In this document: positions 16,550 through 25,762 of the stretch, one piece after another
How positions within the stretch are numbered: position 1 is the first letter of the stretch
Layout of the letters: each line of letters opens with the position of its first letter
Source: Phocaeicola massiliensis B84634 = Timone 84634 = DSM 17679 = JCM 13223
GTDB taxonomy: Bacteria; Bacteroidota; Bacteroidia; Bacteroidales; Bacteroidaceae
Direction of reading: 5' to 3'
DNA: 64,000 nucleotides
Assembly: GCF_000382445.1 (NCBI RefSeq)
Contig: NZ_KB905472.1
Coordinates: forward strand, 2,494,602 to 2,558,601
Made by a program: the position numbers and the translations under genes
The notes under the pieces: generated by a model
What the model was told of the DNA's origin: nothing
The model's input: only the letters and a program-made list of their open reading frames with translations
Database searches by the model: none

Positions 16550-17779
16550 TTAATCGTTATGCAACGCAGAGGCTGTCATAAACTCGTTCATAAACTCATC
16601 TTCTTTCATCACTCCGTAACTGCCTTCCACACAAGCCACCTCGTCGAAGTTCTGTACATTGTCCGGCTCTATGCCCGGATAGTAAATGAGGAAAGGCACC
16701 GGCTCAGCAGTATGTGTACGCAGTTCGCAAGGTGTGGGGTGGTCGGGAAGCACGGCAATAGCCACAGGCTCGTCCCAATCTTTCACTGCCTCATAAACAG
16801 GCCCTACAACCCGCTTATCCAGATTTTCAATAGTGAACTGTTTCAACTTAAAATCCCCCTCATGCCCCGCCTCGTCACTGGCTTCGATATGCAGATAGAC
16901 AAAGTCATCCGTCCGAAGTGCTTCCAATGCAGCAGCAACCTTGTTTTCATAATTTGTATCATAAAGTCCTGTTGCCCCTTGCACGGTGATGCGACGCAAT
17001 CCGGCATAATATCCGATTCCGTTAATCAAATCGACAGCCGAAATGACCGCACCTTTCCTGATAACCGGATACTTCTCTGCCAATGGCTCCATCTGCGGAC
17101 GATAGCCCGGACTCCACGGCCAGATGCTGTTGGCAGGATCTTTACCTTCGGCTATACGCTTCTTGTTAATGGGATGTTCAGCCAGTAATTCTTGCGACTT
17201 CAGGATAAGGGCATTTATCAGTTCGGCCGTCTCCTGAGCTTCCGGCACCCCGGCTTTCACCATCAGCGGACGGAAAGGTTTCAACGGAACATCGTGAGGA
17301 GGCGTACAATCCAACTGCTTATTGCCCCCTTTTATCACCAATAAATGACGGTATTGCACCCCTGTATAGAAATGAATACGGTCTGTGCCCAACTTCTCTT
17401 CCAAATATTGAATCAACACATCAGCTTCTTCGGTGGTGATATGACCGGCAGAATGATTCTTTATATTATCTCCTTCGATACAGATAATATTGCAACGCAT
17501 CGCCATGTCTCCCGGTTGCAGCTCTACGCCGATACTCGCCGCTTCCAACGGACCGCGTCCTTCATACACCTTCGGCAGATTATAGCCCATAACAGACATA
17601 TTCGCCACTTCGCTGCCCGGATGAAACCCCGGTGCAACAGTCATCAGCCTTCCGGTACGTCCCATACGGGCAAGCTTGTCCATATAGGGTGTAGCAGCAT
17701 ATTGCAGCAATGTTTTATTTCCCAATGATTCAGCCGGCCAGTCGGCCATACCGTCACCCAGAATAATAATGTGTTTCAT
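16550..17779 (-). CDS. ApgM-type phosphoglycerate mutase homologue, probable homoserine kinase
   Basis: A 409-residue member of the alkaline-phosphatase superfamily, close to archaeal-type cofactor-independent phosphoglycerate mutases. IILGDGMADWP near the start holds the metal-ligand aspartate, GSEVANMSVMGY near residue 53 the nucleophile serine, and YLHIEASDEAGHEGD near 280 further metal ligands. It sits between thrA (4 bp gap) and thrC (15 bp gap), and no GHMP-type thrB is present in the window. That position is the one needed for phosphorylation of homoserine, and homologues in this operon position in Bacteroides have been proposed as homoserine kinases. By sequence alone it would be called a mutase. 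Confidence 0.85.
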   Translation of the reverse strand: MKHIIILGDGMADWPAESLGNKTLLQYAATPYMDKLARMGRTGRLMTVAPGFHPGSEVANMSVMGYNLPKVYEGRGPLEAASIGVELQPGDMAMRCNIICIEGDNIKNHSAGHITTEEADVLIQYLEEKLGTDRIHFYTGVQYRHLLVIKGGNKQLDCTPPHDVPLKPFRPLMVKAGVPEAQETAELINALILKSQELLAEHPINKKRIAEGKDPANSIWPWSPGYRPQMEPLAEKYPVIRKGAVISAVDLINGIGYYAGLRRITVQGATGLYDTNYENKVAAALEALRTDDFVYLHIEASDEAGHEGDFKLKQFTIENLDKRVVGPVYEAVKDWDEPVAIAVLPDHPTPCELRTHTAEPVPFLIYYPGIEPDNVQNFDEVACVEGSYGVMKEDEFMNEFMTASALHND

Positions 17780-17783
17780 AAGC

Positions 17784-20216
17784 CTAAATGTTTGCGATAC
17801 TCATGATATCGGCAAATACTCCGGCAGCAGTTACACTGGCACCGGCACCGTATCCTTGTATCATCATTGGATATTCTTTATACCGTTCGGTAGTAAGCAG
17901 AATAATATTATTACTGCCCTCCAATCCATAGAACGGATGTTTGCTGTCTACTTCCTGCAGAGACACACTACCTTTACCGTTTTCCAGTTTCGCAACGAAG
18001 CGCCAACGTTTGTTCTCGCTCTCCAGTTTCCGGCGACGTGCCTCAAAATCGGCATCCAGCGACGGGACTTTCTTCCAGAACTCTTCCAAAGGTCCTTCGA
18101 AGAAGTCACTCGGCACGAAAAGATGTTTTTCCACATCTGTCTGTTCCAACTTGTATCCGGCCTCGCGCGCCAAGATAACCAACTTGCGGATTACGTCTTT
18201 TCCACTCAGGTCGATACGCGGGTCGGGCTCCGAATAACGTTCTTCCTGTGCCATCTTGATGGTTTGGCTGAAAGGCACGTCTGCGCTGATCTTATTAAAG
18301 ATATAGTTCAAAGTTCCACTGAGTACCGCTTCTATCTTCAGAATCTTATCACCACTGTTTATCAAGTCATTGATGGTATTGATAATCGGCAGCCCCGCAC
18401 CTACATTTGTCTCGAACAAGAACTTCACCCCCCGTCTGCGGGCTATTTGTTTCAGCTCGCTATAAATGGAATAATCCGATGAAGCGGCAATCTTATTCGC
18501 AGCCACTACAGAGATATTATGCATCAGGAACTCTTTATAAAGAGAGGCTACTTCGGCACTTGCCGTACAATCCACAAAAACAGAATTGAAAATATTCATG
18601 CCGATAATCTCGTCATGCAGCACAGCGGCAGAAGACGGGATTCCTTTTTCTTCCATCTCTTCCCTATAAGAAGCAAGGTCAATGCCCGCACGTGTGAAGA
18701 GTGCACGGTGCCCGTCGGCAATGCCCACCACCTTCAACTTCAAGCCGCGTTCCTGCATCAACTTTTGTTGCTGGCAACGGATTTGTTCTATCAGGCTGCC
18801 GCCCACCGTACCGGTACCACAGATAAACAAGTTCAATACTTGATACTCCGACAGGAAGAATGAATCATGAATGACATTCAAAGATTTGCGAAGCGATTTA
18901 GCCTCTACCACAAAAGAAATGTTGGTCTCCGAAGCACCTTGCGCACAAGCTATCACACTGATGCCGTTACGTCCCAATGTTCCGAAAAGCTTTCCGGCAA
19001 TGCCGGGTGTATGCTTCATATTCTCGCCTACAATCGCAATGGTGGCCAAATTCATCTCAGCCACCACCGGACTGATTTCACCCATTTCTATCTCTTTTGC
19101 AAATTCTTCATTCAACACCTCACAAGCCAATGCAGCATCCTGATTACGGACACCGATGGAAGTGCTGTTCTCCGAAGAAGCCTGAGACACCATGAACACA
19201 CTGATGCCATTCTGCGCCAATGCCTTGAAGATGCGGAAGTTTACGCCGATCACTCCCACCATGCCCAAACCTGTAACCGTAATCAGAGTGGTGTCATTGA
19301 TAGAAGAAATACCTTTAATGGCTTTTGAGCCCGAATCAACTTCCTGCTTGATAATGGTTCCGGGAGCCTCGGGGTTAAAGGTGTTTTTTATCAGAATGGG
19401 AATATTCTTGTGACACACCGGATAGATAGTCGGCGGATAAACTACTTTCGCACCAAAGTTGCAAAGCTCCATAGCTTCTACATAACTCAGCTCGTTTATG
19501 GTATAAGCAGTGCTGATGACACGCGGGTCGGCGGTCATAAAGCCGTCCACATCCGTCCATATCTCCAGACTGGCGGCATTCAAAGATGCGGCAATGATGG
19601 AAGCCGTATAATCCGAACCGCCACGTCCCAAGTTTGTCACTTCTCCGCTGTTCTTGTCGGTAGATATAAAACCGGGCACCAGTGCTACCTGCGGAATTTC
19701 ATCAAATGTTTCTTTCACCAACGAAGTTGTCAGTTCCGAATCCAGAATATGTTTGGCATGTTTTTTCTCGGTCTTGATGAAGTTGCGCGAATCATACCAC
19801 ACCGCTCCCTTTATCAGCGTTGCCGCAATAATAGACGACAAACGTTCACCGTAGCTCACGATAGTTGCAGAAGTTTTGGAAGACAAATCCTTAATCAGAT
19901 AAATACCTTGAAAGATATCTTTCAACTCACTCAACAGTTCATTGACCTTATCCAGCAATACGGTGCGTCCTTCGCCCGCCGGAATAACGGTATACACCAT
20001 TTCGATGTGACGGTTTACTATCTCACGATACTCTTTTTCATACTCTGCATCGCCGTTGGCTGCCATTTGTGAGGTATTGATTAACTTGTCAGTGATGCCG
20101 CCCAAAGCAGATACCACTACGATTACAGGCTCTTCGGCAGCCTCTACTATCTGTTTGACTTTTAAAATACTGTCTACGGAACCTACGGATGTTCCGCCGA
20201 ATTTCATTACTTTCAT
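17784..20216 (-). CDS. thrA: Bifunctional aspartokinase / homoserine dehydrogenase
   Basis: An 810-residue fusion that catalyses the first and third steps from aspartate to threonine and methionine. Residues 1-300 are the aspartokinase (MKVMKFGGTSVGS, then GRGGSDYTASIIAA near 205). Residues about 310-460 hold two ACT-type regulatory domains (TVTGLGMVGVIGVNFRIF; NLATIAIVGENMKHTPGIAG), the usual site for threonine inhibition. From about 465 comes homoserine dehydrogenase with FICGTGTVGGSL as its NAD(P) site and AANKIAA as the active-site region. It is the first structural gene of the operon, preceded by a threonine-rich leader peptide. Confidence 0.97.
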   Translation of the reverse strand: MKVMKFGGTSVGSVDSILKVKQIVEAAEEPVIVVVSALGGITDKLINTSQMAANGDAEYEKEYREIVNRHIEMVYTVIPAGEGRTVLLDKVNELLSELKDIFQGIYLIKDLSSKTSATIVSYGERLSSIIAATLIKGAVWYDSRNFIKTEKKHAKHILDSELTTSLVKETFDEIPQVALVPGFISTDKNSGEVTNLGRGGSDYTASIIAASLNAASLEIWTDVDGFMTADPRVISTAYTINELSYVEAMELCNFGAKVVYPPTIYPVCHKNIPILIKNTFNPEAPGTIIKQEVDSGSKAIKGISSINDTTLITVTGLGMVGVIGVNFRIFKALAQNGISVFMVSQASSENSTSIGVRNQDAALACEVLNEEFAKEIEMGEISPVVAEMNLATIAIVGENMKHTPGIAGKLFGTLGRNGISVIACAQGASETNISFVVEAKSLRKSLNVIHDSFFLSEYQVLNLFICGTGTVGGSLIEQIRCQQQKLMQERGLKLKVVGIADGHRALFTRAGIDLASYREEMEEKGIPSSAAVLHDEIIGMNIFNSVFVDCTASAEVASLYKEFLMHNISVVAANKIAASSDYSIYSELKQIARRRGVKFLFETNVGAGLPIINTINDLINSGDKILKIEAVLSGTLNYIFNKISADVPFSQTIKMAQEERYSEPDPRIDLSGKDVIRKLVILAREAGYKLEQTDVEKHLFVPSDFFEGPLEEFWKKVPSLDADFEARRRKLESENKRWRFVAKLENGKGSVSLQEVDSKHPFYGLEGSNNIILLTTERYKEYPMMIQGYGAGASVTAAGVFADIMSIANI

Positions 20217-20353
20217 GCAATTACCTATTTTGTTCCGGCTCTTTTCCCCTGCATTATCATCTCCTTATTTAGTTCAGGACACTATATAACACGTCTTCAG
20301 TAACGGAATAAGCCGTATCTGTTTACAATAAAATAAAATTAAATGCTGTTTTT

Positions 20354-20369
20354 GCTTACGTCCGTAAGC
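20354..20369 (-). promoter_or_regulatory. Hairpin between the thr leader peptide and thrA
   Basis: On the minus strand GCTTACG-GA-CGTAAGC forms a perfect 7-bp stem 32 bases after the leader peptide stop. It is followed by AAAAACAGC and then a T-rich run, so it is not a textbook terminator. It may be part of the attenuation structure; I cannot fold the leader fully by eye. Confidence 0.4.
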
Positions 20370-20400
20370 GTGTATCACGTAGAAACACTATATACTATCC

Positions 20401-20493
20401 TTAACCCCGAGGGGTCATTGTTGTGGATGCAGACATGGAGGTCATCATGCTCCCCATCCCAAAAGTGGTTGTATGCAGATAGTACATTGTCAT
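20401..20493 (-). CDS. thrL: Threonine-rich leader peptide upstream of thrA
   Basis: A 30-codon ORF, ATG at 20493 and TAA at 20401, in the untranslated leader of thrA. It reads MTMYYLHTTTF, continues through GMGSMMTSMSASTTM and ends TPRG: eight threonines and seven methionines in 30 residues, with no isoleucine. Threonine clusters HTTT and STT are the hallmark of a transcription-attenuation leader. AAAGGAAAG lies about 15 bases upstream. The last codons and stop overlap a small ACCC-CTCG-GGGT hairpin. It lies about 28 bases after the predicted transcription start. Homology to the enteric thrL is functional only, not sequence-based. Confidence 0.7.
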   Translation of the reverse strand: MTMYYLHTTTFGMGSMMTSMSASTTMTPRG

Positions 20494-20528
20494 TTTATAA
20501 CCGTTCTTTCCTTTTTGTTTGAACGATG

Positions 20529-20536
20529 CAAATATA
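20529..20536 (-). promoter_or_regulatory. Probable -7 element of the thr operon
   Basis: TATATTTG on the minus strand (20536-20529) fits the Bacteroides TAnnTTTG element. Transcription would start near 20521, giving a leader of about 305 bases before thrA that contains the threonine-rich ORF. No clear TTTG is found at the right distance upstream. Confidence 0.6.
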
Positions 20537-20631
20537 AAAACTATTTCTTACAATCTATCACGAATCTCGTTTTTTTTGAGAGAAACAGTAAGAATTACTC
20601 TTTCAATAGCAGAAATAAGACAAAAAGAAGC

Positions 20632-20673
20632 AAAAAAACCGCCTTTCACAAGCGTTTTTATTGTGAAAGACGG
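20632..20673 (-). terminator. Terminator of the propeller lipoprotein gene
   Basis: On the minus strand CCGTCTTTCACAA pairs with TTGTGAAAGGCGG (one mismatch) and is followed directly by TTTTTTT. It lies 26 bp after the stop of the minus-strand gene at 20699 and separates it from the thr promoter. Confidence 0.85.
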
Positions 20674-20698
20674 CTATTATAACCAAGCAATAGTCAAA

Positions 20699-21844
20699 TC
20701 ACTTCTTCAGTTTACCGATAAACATGACATTGTTATCATTTTCATCCAATGATTCAAGCAAGCCTTTCAGCAATTCTTTGTCTTTGTCTGTACAATCGGA
20801 TGCAGCCATACGCTTTTCTATGTTTTCCATCAGCACTGCCGGCTCATACATAGCAAAAAACCAACCGTTAGTGAAATTCATCGGTGCAGGAAGACCGCCA
20901 AAGTAGTCATTAACCAACTTCACATAGTGTGAATTATTGTTCTTGTTGTCTACCACAATAGTTCCTTTACCCCAAACCGTAGCAAGATATTTACCGGGAA
21001 GCTCATCGTAAATCAGGAATACGTCTTCTCCCACAGGAGGATTGGACAAGGCAAACTGCGCTTCCATCTTGTTGGCAGCAGCATTATAATTATATAATGT
21101 ATCGACAGGCATCATCATGTATTTGAAGCCTTCCACATTATTATAGCTCCATATCTCGTTATTAAAGCCAACGAAACGACCGTTTTTATCACGGGGATTT
21201 ATAGCCTGACCGGGGGCAGGTATATACTTGGTGATAGTGCTATCCGGCGTAATAACAGCTCCCATCATTTCACTCATACCCTGAAAGCAGAGATGAACGA
21301 GCGATATACTTCCATCGGGGTTGAGAGACAGTTTGGGTTTGTTGAGTCTTTCCCCCAAATCATAGTCAGTCACAAAGGTTCCGTCCAGATTATACTTCAA
21401 TACCTTAGTGCTTCCGGCAAACGGGGCAAGGTATATCACCTTATTTTTCTCATCAATCAATTCGCTATACAACGAACCTGCATATTCACCGGGCCCCTGT
21501 CCCATCGCTCCTATGTCATGCAGAAATTTTCCTTTATGGTCAAACAGCTTAAACACACCTCCGCTTTGACGGATTCCGATATAGTTGTCGGTAATAGCCG
21601 GCCACCACATTTTAAACAATGCCGTATCGGTATTTTCAAACCTCACCAACCGGCAATCTTCCACCCACTCGCTCAGAGGCACATTCAGAGTATCCTTTAC
21701 TTTCGCAAAATCACATACTGTGAGTGTATTGCCATTCTGCTCTAATCTTGTAATGGTGCCATCATCTTTCGATGACGGTCCGCAAGCTGCAAGAAAGGCA
21801 GTCGCCAGTATTGCAGTACTCATCAACAACATTGTCTTTTTCAT
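20699..21844 (-). CDS. Six-bladed beta-propeller lipoprotein (BF3164-like)
   Basis: A 381-residue lipoprotein, starting at the ATG at 21844 because only this gives a proper signal peptide (MKKTMLLM... to lipobox FLAAC, cysteine 21). A farther upstream ATG at 21928 would add 28 residues before it. The repeated NHL/six-bladed propeller pattern is seen in VFKLFDHKGKFLHDIGAMGQ, the motif GQGPGEY near residue 105, and VLKYNLDGTFVTDYDLG. Such lipoproteins are numerous in Bacteroides and their roles are largely unknown. It is a single-gene unit with its own terminator. Confidence 0.8.
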   Translation of the reverse strand: MKKTMLLMSTAILATAFLAACGPSSKDDGTITRLEQNGNTLTVCDFAKVKDTLNVPLSEWVEDCRLVRFENTDTALFKMWWPAITDNYIGIRQSGGVFKLFDHKGKFLHDIGAMGQGPGEYAGSLYSELIDEKNKVIYLAPFAGSTKVLKYNLDGTFVTDYDLGERLNKPKLSLNPDGSISLVHLCFQGMSEMMGAVITPDSTITKYIPAPGQAINPRDKNGRFVGFNNEIWSYNNVEGFKYMMMPVDTLYNYNAAANKMEAQFALSNPPVGEDVFLIYDELPGKYLATVWGKGTIVVDNKNNNSHYVKLVNDYFGGLPAPMNFTNGWFFAMYEPAVLMENIEKRMAASDCTDKDKELLKGLLESLDENDNNVMFIGKLKK

Positions 21845-21977
21845 TATAGTACGATTTTTAAGTAGATTGTCCAAATGTAAAAAACATATTCCGAAGAAAC
21901 AAACAATTATGGCTTTTTCTTCATACATTTAATTATAAAAGCTAAAACAAAAAGTTCTCTGATTGAATAAATTATCG

Positions 21978-21985
21978 TAATTTTG
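21978..21985 (+). promoter_or_regulatory. Probable -7 element before the GH89 gene
   Basis: TAATTTTG matches TAnnTTTG and would start transcription about 55 bases before the glycosidase ATG. The upstream TTTG element is not clear. Confidence 0.5.
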
Positions 21986-22044
21986 TGTGCCATATATAAG
22001 ACCAACTTCTGATATCTATAATCATTAACACATAAAATAAGAAA

Positions 22045-24333
22045 ATGAAACACTATTACTTTATTTCTTTATGGCTTATCGCAACAGTCGTGTCACTGCT
22101 ATGCACCGCCTGCCATTCCAACCATCCGCAGATACAAGCCGCGTATGACTTGATAGAACGTGTCACACCGGGATATGGCAACCAGTTCCAACTGGAACTT
22201 ATCGATTCCGAAAACGGAAAAGATGTCTACGAAATAGGCAGCCAGAACGGAAAGGTGTTATTGCGGGGTAACAATCCGGTAGCACTTGCCACCGCCTATA
22301 ACCAATATTTAAAATATACTTGCCATGCACATGTTTCCTGGTTCGGCGATCAACTCAACCTGCCGCAAACGCTTCCTCTCCCTGCCGAAACGACCCGTAA
22401 CATCATCAACGGCAAGTATCGTGTTTACATGAACTATTGCACCGTGAGTTACTCGGCAGCATGGTGGGACTGGGAACGATGGCAACGCGAGCTGGACTAT
22501 ATGGCAATGAACTCCATCAACATGCCCCTCTCTGTTGTCGGTCTGGAAGCCGTGTGGTACAACACGCTGCTGAAACATCGTTTCACGGATGAAGAGGCAC
22601 GGCATTTCCTTGCAGGACCGGCGCATGCCGCCTGGCAATGGATGCAAAACCTGCAGGACTATGGCGGACCGCTTCCCAAATCATGGATAGACTCTCACAT
22701 CCGGCTGGGCAAACAAATCATACAGCGTGAGCTGGAACTGGGCATGCAACCTATTCAACAAGGTTTCTCCGGCTACGTACCACGCGAACTGAAGGCTAAA
22801 TATCCCCATGCTAAAATACAGCAACAGCCTTCATGGTGCGCTTTTACCGGCGTTGCCCAGCTCGACCCCACCGACTCGCTGTTCCAAGTCATCGGGCATG
22901 ACTTCCTGGAAGAGCAAAAGAAGCTTTACGGTGCCCACGGGGTATATGCCGCCGACCCGTTCCATGAAAGCACTCCGCCGATAGATACTCCCGAATACCT
23001 GTCGGCGGTCGGAAAGTCCATTCACAAGCTATTCAAGGATTTCGACTCATCGGCTGTATGGGCTATGCAGGCATGGAGCTTGCGCGAACCGATTGTGAAA
23101 GCCGTTCCCAAAGAAGACTTGTTAATTCTCGACCTTAACGGGGCTAAGTGCCGAAAGGACAGCGCCTTTTGGGGCTACTCCGCCATTGCCGGTAATCTGC
23201 ACAACTTTGGCGGACGCATCAATCTACATGGCGATTTACCTTTGCTGGCGTCCAACCAATACGCCACCGCCGCAAAACGCTCGCCGAACATCGTCGGTTC
23301 GGGCCTCTTTATGGAGTCCATCGAGCAGAATCCGGTTTATTATGACCTTGCATTTGAAATGCCTTTGCACCGTGACAGCATTGATGTGGAAAAATGGTTG
23401 GCAGACTATGCGCGTCGCCGTTACGGAGCTGTCTCTCAAAATGCCGAGACCGCATGGACTGTCTATTTGCTCCGGTCGGCATACACACGGGGCACGAACG
23501 GTACGGAATTCAGCTCCATCATTGCCGCACGCCCCGCGCTTGATGTGAAAAAGTCGGGACCGAATGCCGGCTTTGCCATTCCTTATCATCCGACCGATTT
23601 GATACAGGCAGAAGCTCTTCTCCTGCAAGATGCAGACAAATTGGGAGATTCCCGCCCCTATCGTTTCGATATTATCGACATACAACGCCAAATCATGTCC
23701 AATCTGGGACAAGCCATCCACAAACAAGCGGCAAAGGCATTTAAAGAAAAAGACAAGACGGCCTTCCGACTCCACAGCCAACGCTTCTTGGAACTATTGA
23801 AGGATGTGGATACCTTATTACGCACTCGTCCTGAATTCAACTTCGACAGATGGCTCACTCAGGCACGCCGTTGGGGAACGACTCCCGAAGAACAAGACTT
23901 ATATGAGAAGGATGCCACTGCCCTGTTCACGATATGGGGGGCAGACAAAGACCCTTTCATCTTTGATTACGGTTGGAAAGAATGGGCAGGACTGATAGAC
24001 GGTTATTACCTGAAACGGTGGGAAAAGTTCTATGCCATGCTTGAAGAACATCTGGATAAAGGCACGGAATATTCGGAACAGGGCTTGCCGCTCACGCATA
24101 ACCGCGAAGCTTTCCGCGCCAATGACTTCTACAGTTCGCTGGGTGATTGGGAACTTCAGTATGTGTCGACTCCCGGAAAGGCACGCACCCCCATCACCCA
24201 AGGTGATGAAATAGAAACCGCACAGAGGATGTACCGCAAGTATGTTGCCCTGGCCGATGAGTATTATCGGGAAGGTGTTCAGAGAGATGAAGTGAAAGAA
24301 GAAAACAGATTTGAGAATTTGGGAAAGAAATAA
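22045..24333 (+). CDS. Alpha-N-acetylglucosaminidase, GH89 (NAGLU family)
   Basis: A 762-residue secreted glycosidase with lipobox LLCTAC (cysteine 23). The family order is visible: an N-terminal small beta domain (about 30-125), then the catalytic barrel with YRVYMNYCTVSYSAAWWDW, MAMNSINMPL, YVPRELKAKYPHAKI, WCAFTGVAQLDPTDSLF and SNQYATAAKRSPNIVGSG, where FMESIEQNP carries a conserved acid, and finally a helical C-terminal domain. GH89 removes terminal alpha-linked GlcNAc, as in mucin O-glycans or heparan sulfate. It is followed closely by radA, which has its own promoter-like element inside the gap, so the two need not be co-regulated. Confidence 0.92.
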   Translation: MKHYYFISLWLIATVVSLLCTACHSNHPQIQAAYDLIERVTPGYGNQFQLELIDSENGKDVYEIGSQNGKVLLRGNNPVALATAYNQYLKYTCHAHVSWFGDQLNLPQTLPLPAETTRNIINGKYRVYMNYCTVSYSAAWWDWERWQRELDYMAMNSINMPLSVVGLEAVWYNTLLKHRFTDEEARHFLAGPAHAAWQWMQNLQDYGGPLPKSWIDSHIRLGKQIIQRELELGMQPIQQGFSGYVPRELKAKYPHAKIQQQPSWCAFTGVAQLDPTDSLFQVIGHDFLEEQKKLYGAHGVYAADPFHESTPPIDTPEYLSAVGKSIHKLFKDFDSSAVWAMQAWSLREPIVKAVPKEDLLILDLNGAKCRKDSAFWGYSAIAGNLHNFGGRINLHGDLPLLASNQYATAAKRSPNIVGSGLFMESIEQNPVYYDLAFEMPLHRDSIDVEKWLADYARRRYGAVSQNAETAWTVYLLRSAYTRGTNGTEFSSIIAARPALDVKKSGPNAGFAIPYHPTDLIQAEALLLQDADKLGDSRPYRFDIIDIQRQIMSNLGQAIHKQAAKAFKEKDKTAFRLHSQRFLELLKDVDTLLRTRPEFNFDRWLTQARRWGTTPEEQDLYEKDATALFTIWGADKDPFIFDYGWKEWAGLIDGYYLKRWEKFYAMLEEHLDKGTEYSEQGLPLTHNREAFRANDFYSSLGDWELQYVSTPGKARTPITQGDEIETAQRMYRKYVALADEYYREGVQRDEVKEENRFENLGKK

Positions 24334-24346
24334 AGAAATATTTCCA

Positions 24347-24354
24347 TACCTTTG
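24347..24354 (+). promoter_or_regulatory. -7 element immediately before radA
   Basis: TACCTTTG ends four bases before the radA ATG at 24359. If used, the mRNA would have almost no 5' leader. Confidence 0.5.
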
Positions 24355-24358
24355 CTGT

Positions 24359-25723
24359 ATGAAAGAAAAGACTGTATATATATGTAGCAACTGCGGACAA
24401 GACTCTCCCAAATGGATTGGCAAGTGCCCTTCTTGCGGTGAGTGGAACACGTATGTAGAAGAGGTGGTGCGCAAGCCCGTAGCCGGAACCCGTCCTCTTT
24501 CTGGATTGGAACCGGTCAAGAGCAAACCGGTAATCCTCAGTGAAATAACGGGTGGCGATGAGCCACGCATCGATATGCACGACGAGGAGTTAAACCGTGT
24601 ATTGGGCGGCGGTCTGGTTCCCGGCTCGCTGGTGTTGCTGGGTGGGGAACCGGGCATCGGCAAGTCCACCCTCGTGCTACAAACTGTTCTGAGATTACCC
24701 GAAAAGAAGATACTTTATGTGTCCGGCGAAGAAAGCGCACGGCAGCTGAAGCTGCGTGCCGACCGCATCCGTCACAACTCATCGGACTGCCTGATAGCAT
24801 GCGAAACATCTTTGGAACAGATTTACGTAAACATCAAGAACACGCAACCCGACCTGGTTATCATCGACTCCATACAAACGATATCAACCGAGACAATCGA
24901 GTCTTCTCCCGGAAGCCTGGTGCAAGTGCGCGAATGTTCCGCCTCCATCCTTAAATTTGCCAAGCAGACCAACACGCCCGTTATCCTGATCGGACATATC
25001 AATAAGGAAGGAAGCATAGCCGGACCAAAGGTACTGGAGCACATTGTCGACACCGTTTTGCAGTTCGAGGGCGACCAACATTATATGTATCGCATCCTGC
25101 GCAGCATCAAGAACCGTTTCGGCAGCACTGCCGAATTAGGCATCTACGAGATGCGGCAGGACGGATTGAGGCAAGTGAGCAACCCCTCTGAGTTACTGCT
25201 GAGCCAAGACCATGAAGGAATGAGCGGCGTAGCCATCGCCTCTGCCATCGAAGGGGTTCGTCCGTTCCTCATCGAAACACAGGCACTGGTCAGCTCTGCC
25301 GTCTACGGCAATCCTCAACGCTCCGCCACAGGCTTTGATCTGAGAAGAATGAACATGCTTCTTGCCGTGTTGGAGAAACGGGTCGGATTCAAGCTGGCAC
25401 AGAAAGATGTCTTTCTCAATATAGCCGGCGGACTGAAGGTCAACGACCCTGCCATCGACCTGTCTGTCATCAGCGCCATCTTGTCCAGCAACATGGATGC
25501 GGAGGTGGAGCGCGACACCTGCATGGCAGGTGAAGTGGGACTGAGTGGAGAGATACGTCCGGTCAACCGCATCGAACAGCGAATCGGTGAAGCCGAAAAG
25601 CTCGGATTCAAGCGTATCCTTATCCCCAAGCATAACCTTCAGGGAATGGATACCAAGAAACTGAAAATAGAACTCATTCCGGTCAGAAAAGTGGAAGAAG
25701 CGTTCCGGGCCTTATTCGGATAA
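24359..25723 (+). CDS. radA: DNA repair protein RadA
   Basis: A 454-residue RecA-like ATPase that helps process recombination intermediates by driving branch migration. The N-terminal zinc finger is CSNC...CPSC (about residues 9-25), Walker A is GGEPGIGKST near 100, the RadA-specific motif KNRFGS lies near 255, and the C-terminal third is the Lon-like domain (LNIAGGLKVNDPAIDL). I start at the ATG at 24359, which directly precedes the zinc finger; an upstream in-frame ATG would overlap the glycosidase end and fall before the promoter element. Confidence 0.96.
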   Translation: MKEKTVYICSNCGQDSPKWIGKCPSCGEWNTYVEEVVRKPVAGTRPLSGLEPVKSKPVILSEITGGDEPRIDMHDEELNRVLGGGLVPGSLVLLGGEPGIGKSTLVLQTVLRLPEKKILYVSGEESARQLKLRADRIRHNSSDCLIACETSLEQIYVNIKNTQPDLVIIDSIQTISTETIESSPGSLVQVRECSASILKFAKQTNTPVILIGHINKEGSIAGPKVLEHIVDTVLQFEGDQHYMYRILRSIKNRFGSTAELGIYEMRQDGLRQVSNPSELLLSQDHEGMSGVAIASAIEGVRPFLIETQALVSSAVYGNPQRSATGFDLRRMNMLLAVLEKRVGFKLAQKDVFLNIAGGLKVNDPAIDLSVISAILSSNMDAEVERDTCMAGEVGLSGEIRPVNRIEQRIGEAEKLGFKRILIPKHNLQGMDTKKLKIELIPVRKVEEAFRALFG

Positions 25724-25762
25724 GATACATAAAACTGTTTTAAAACTAAAGAATCGACATCA

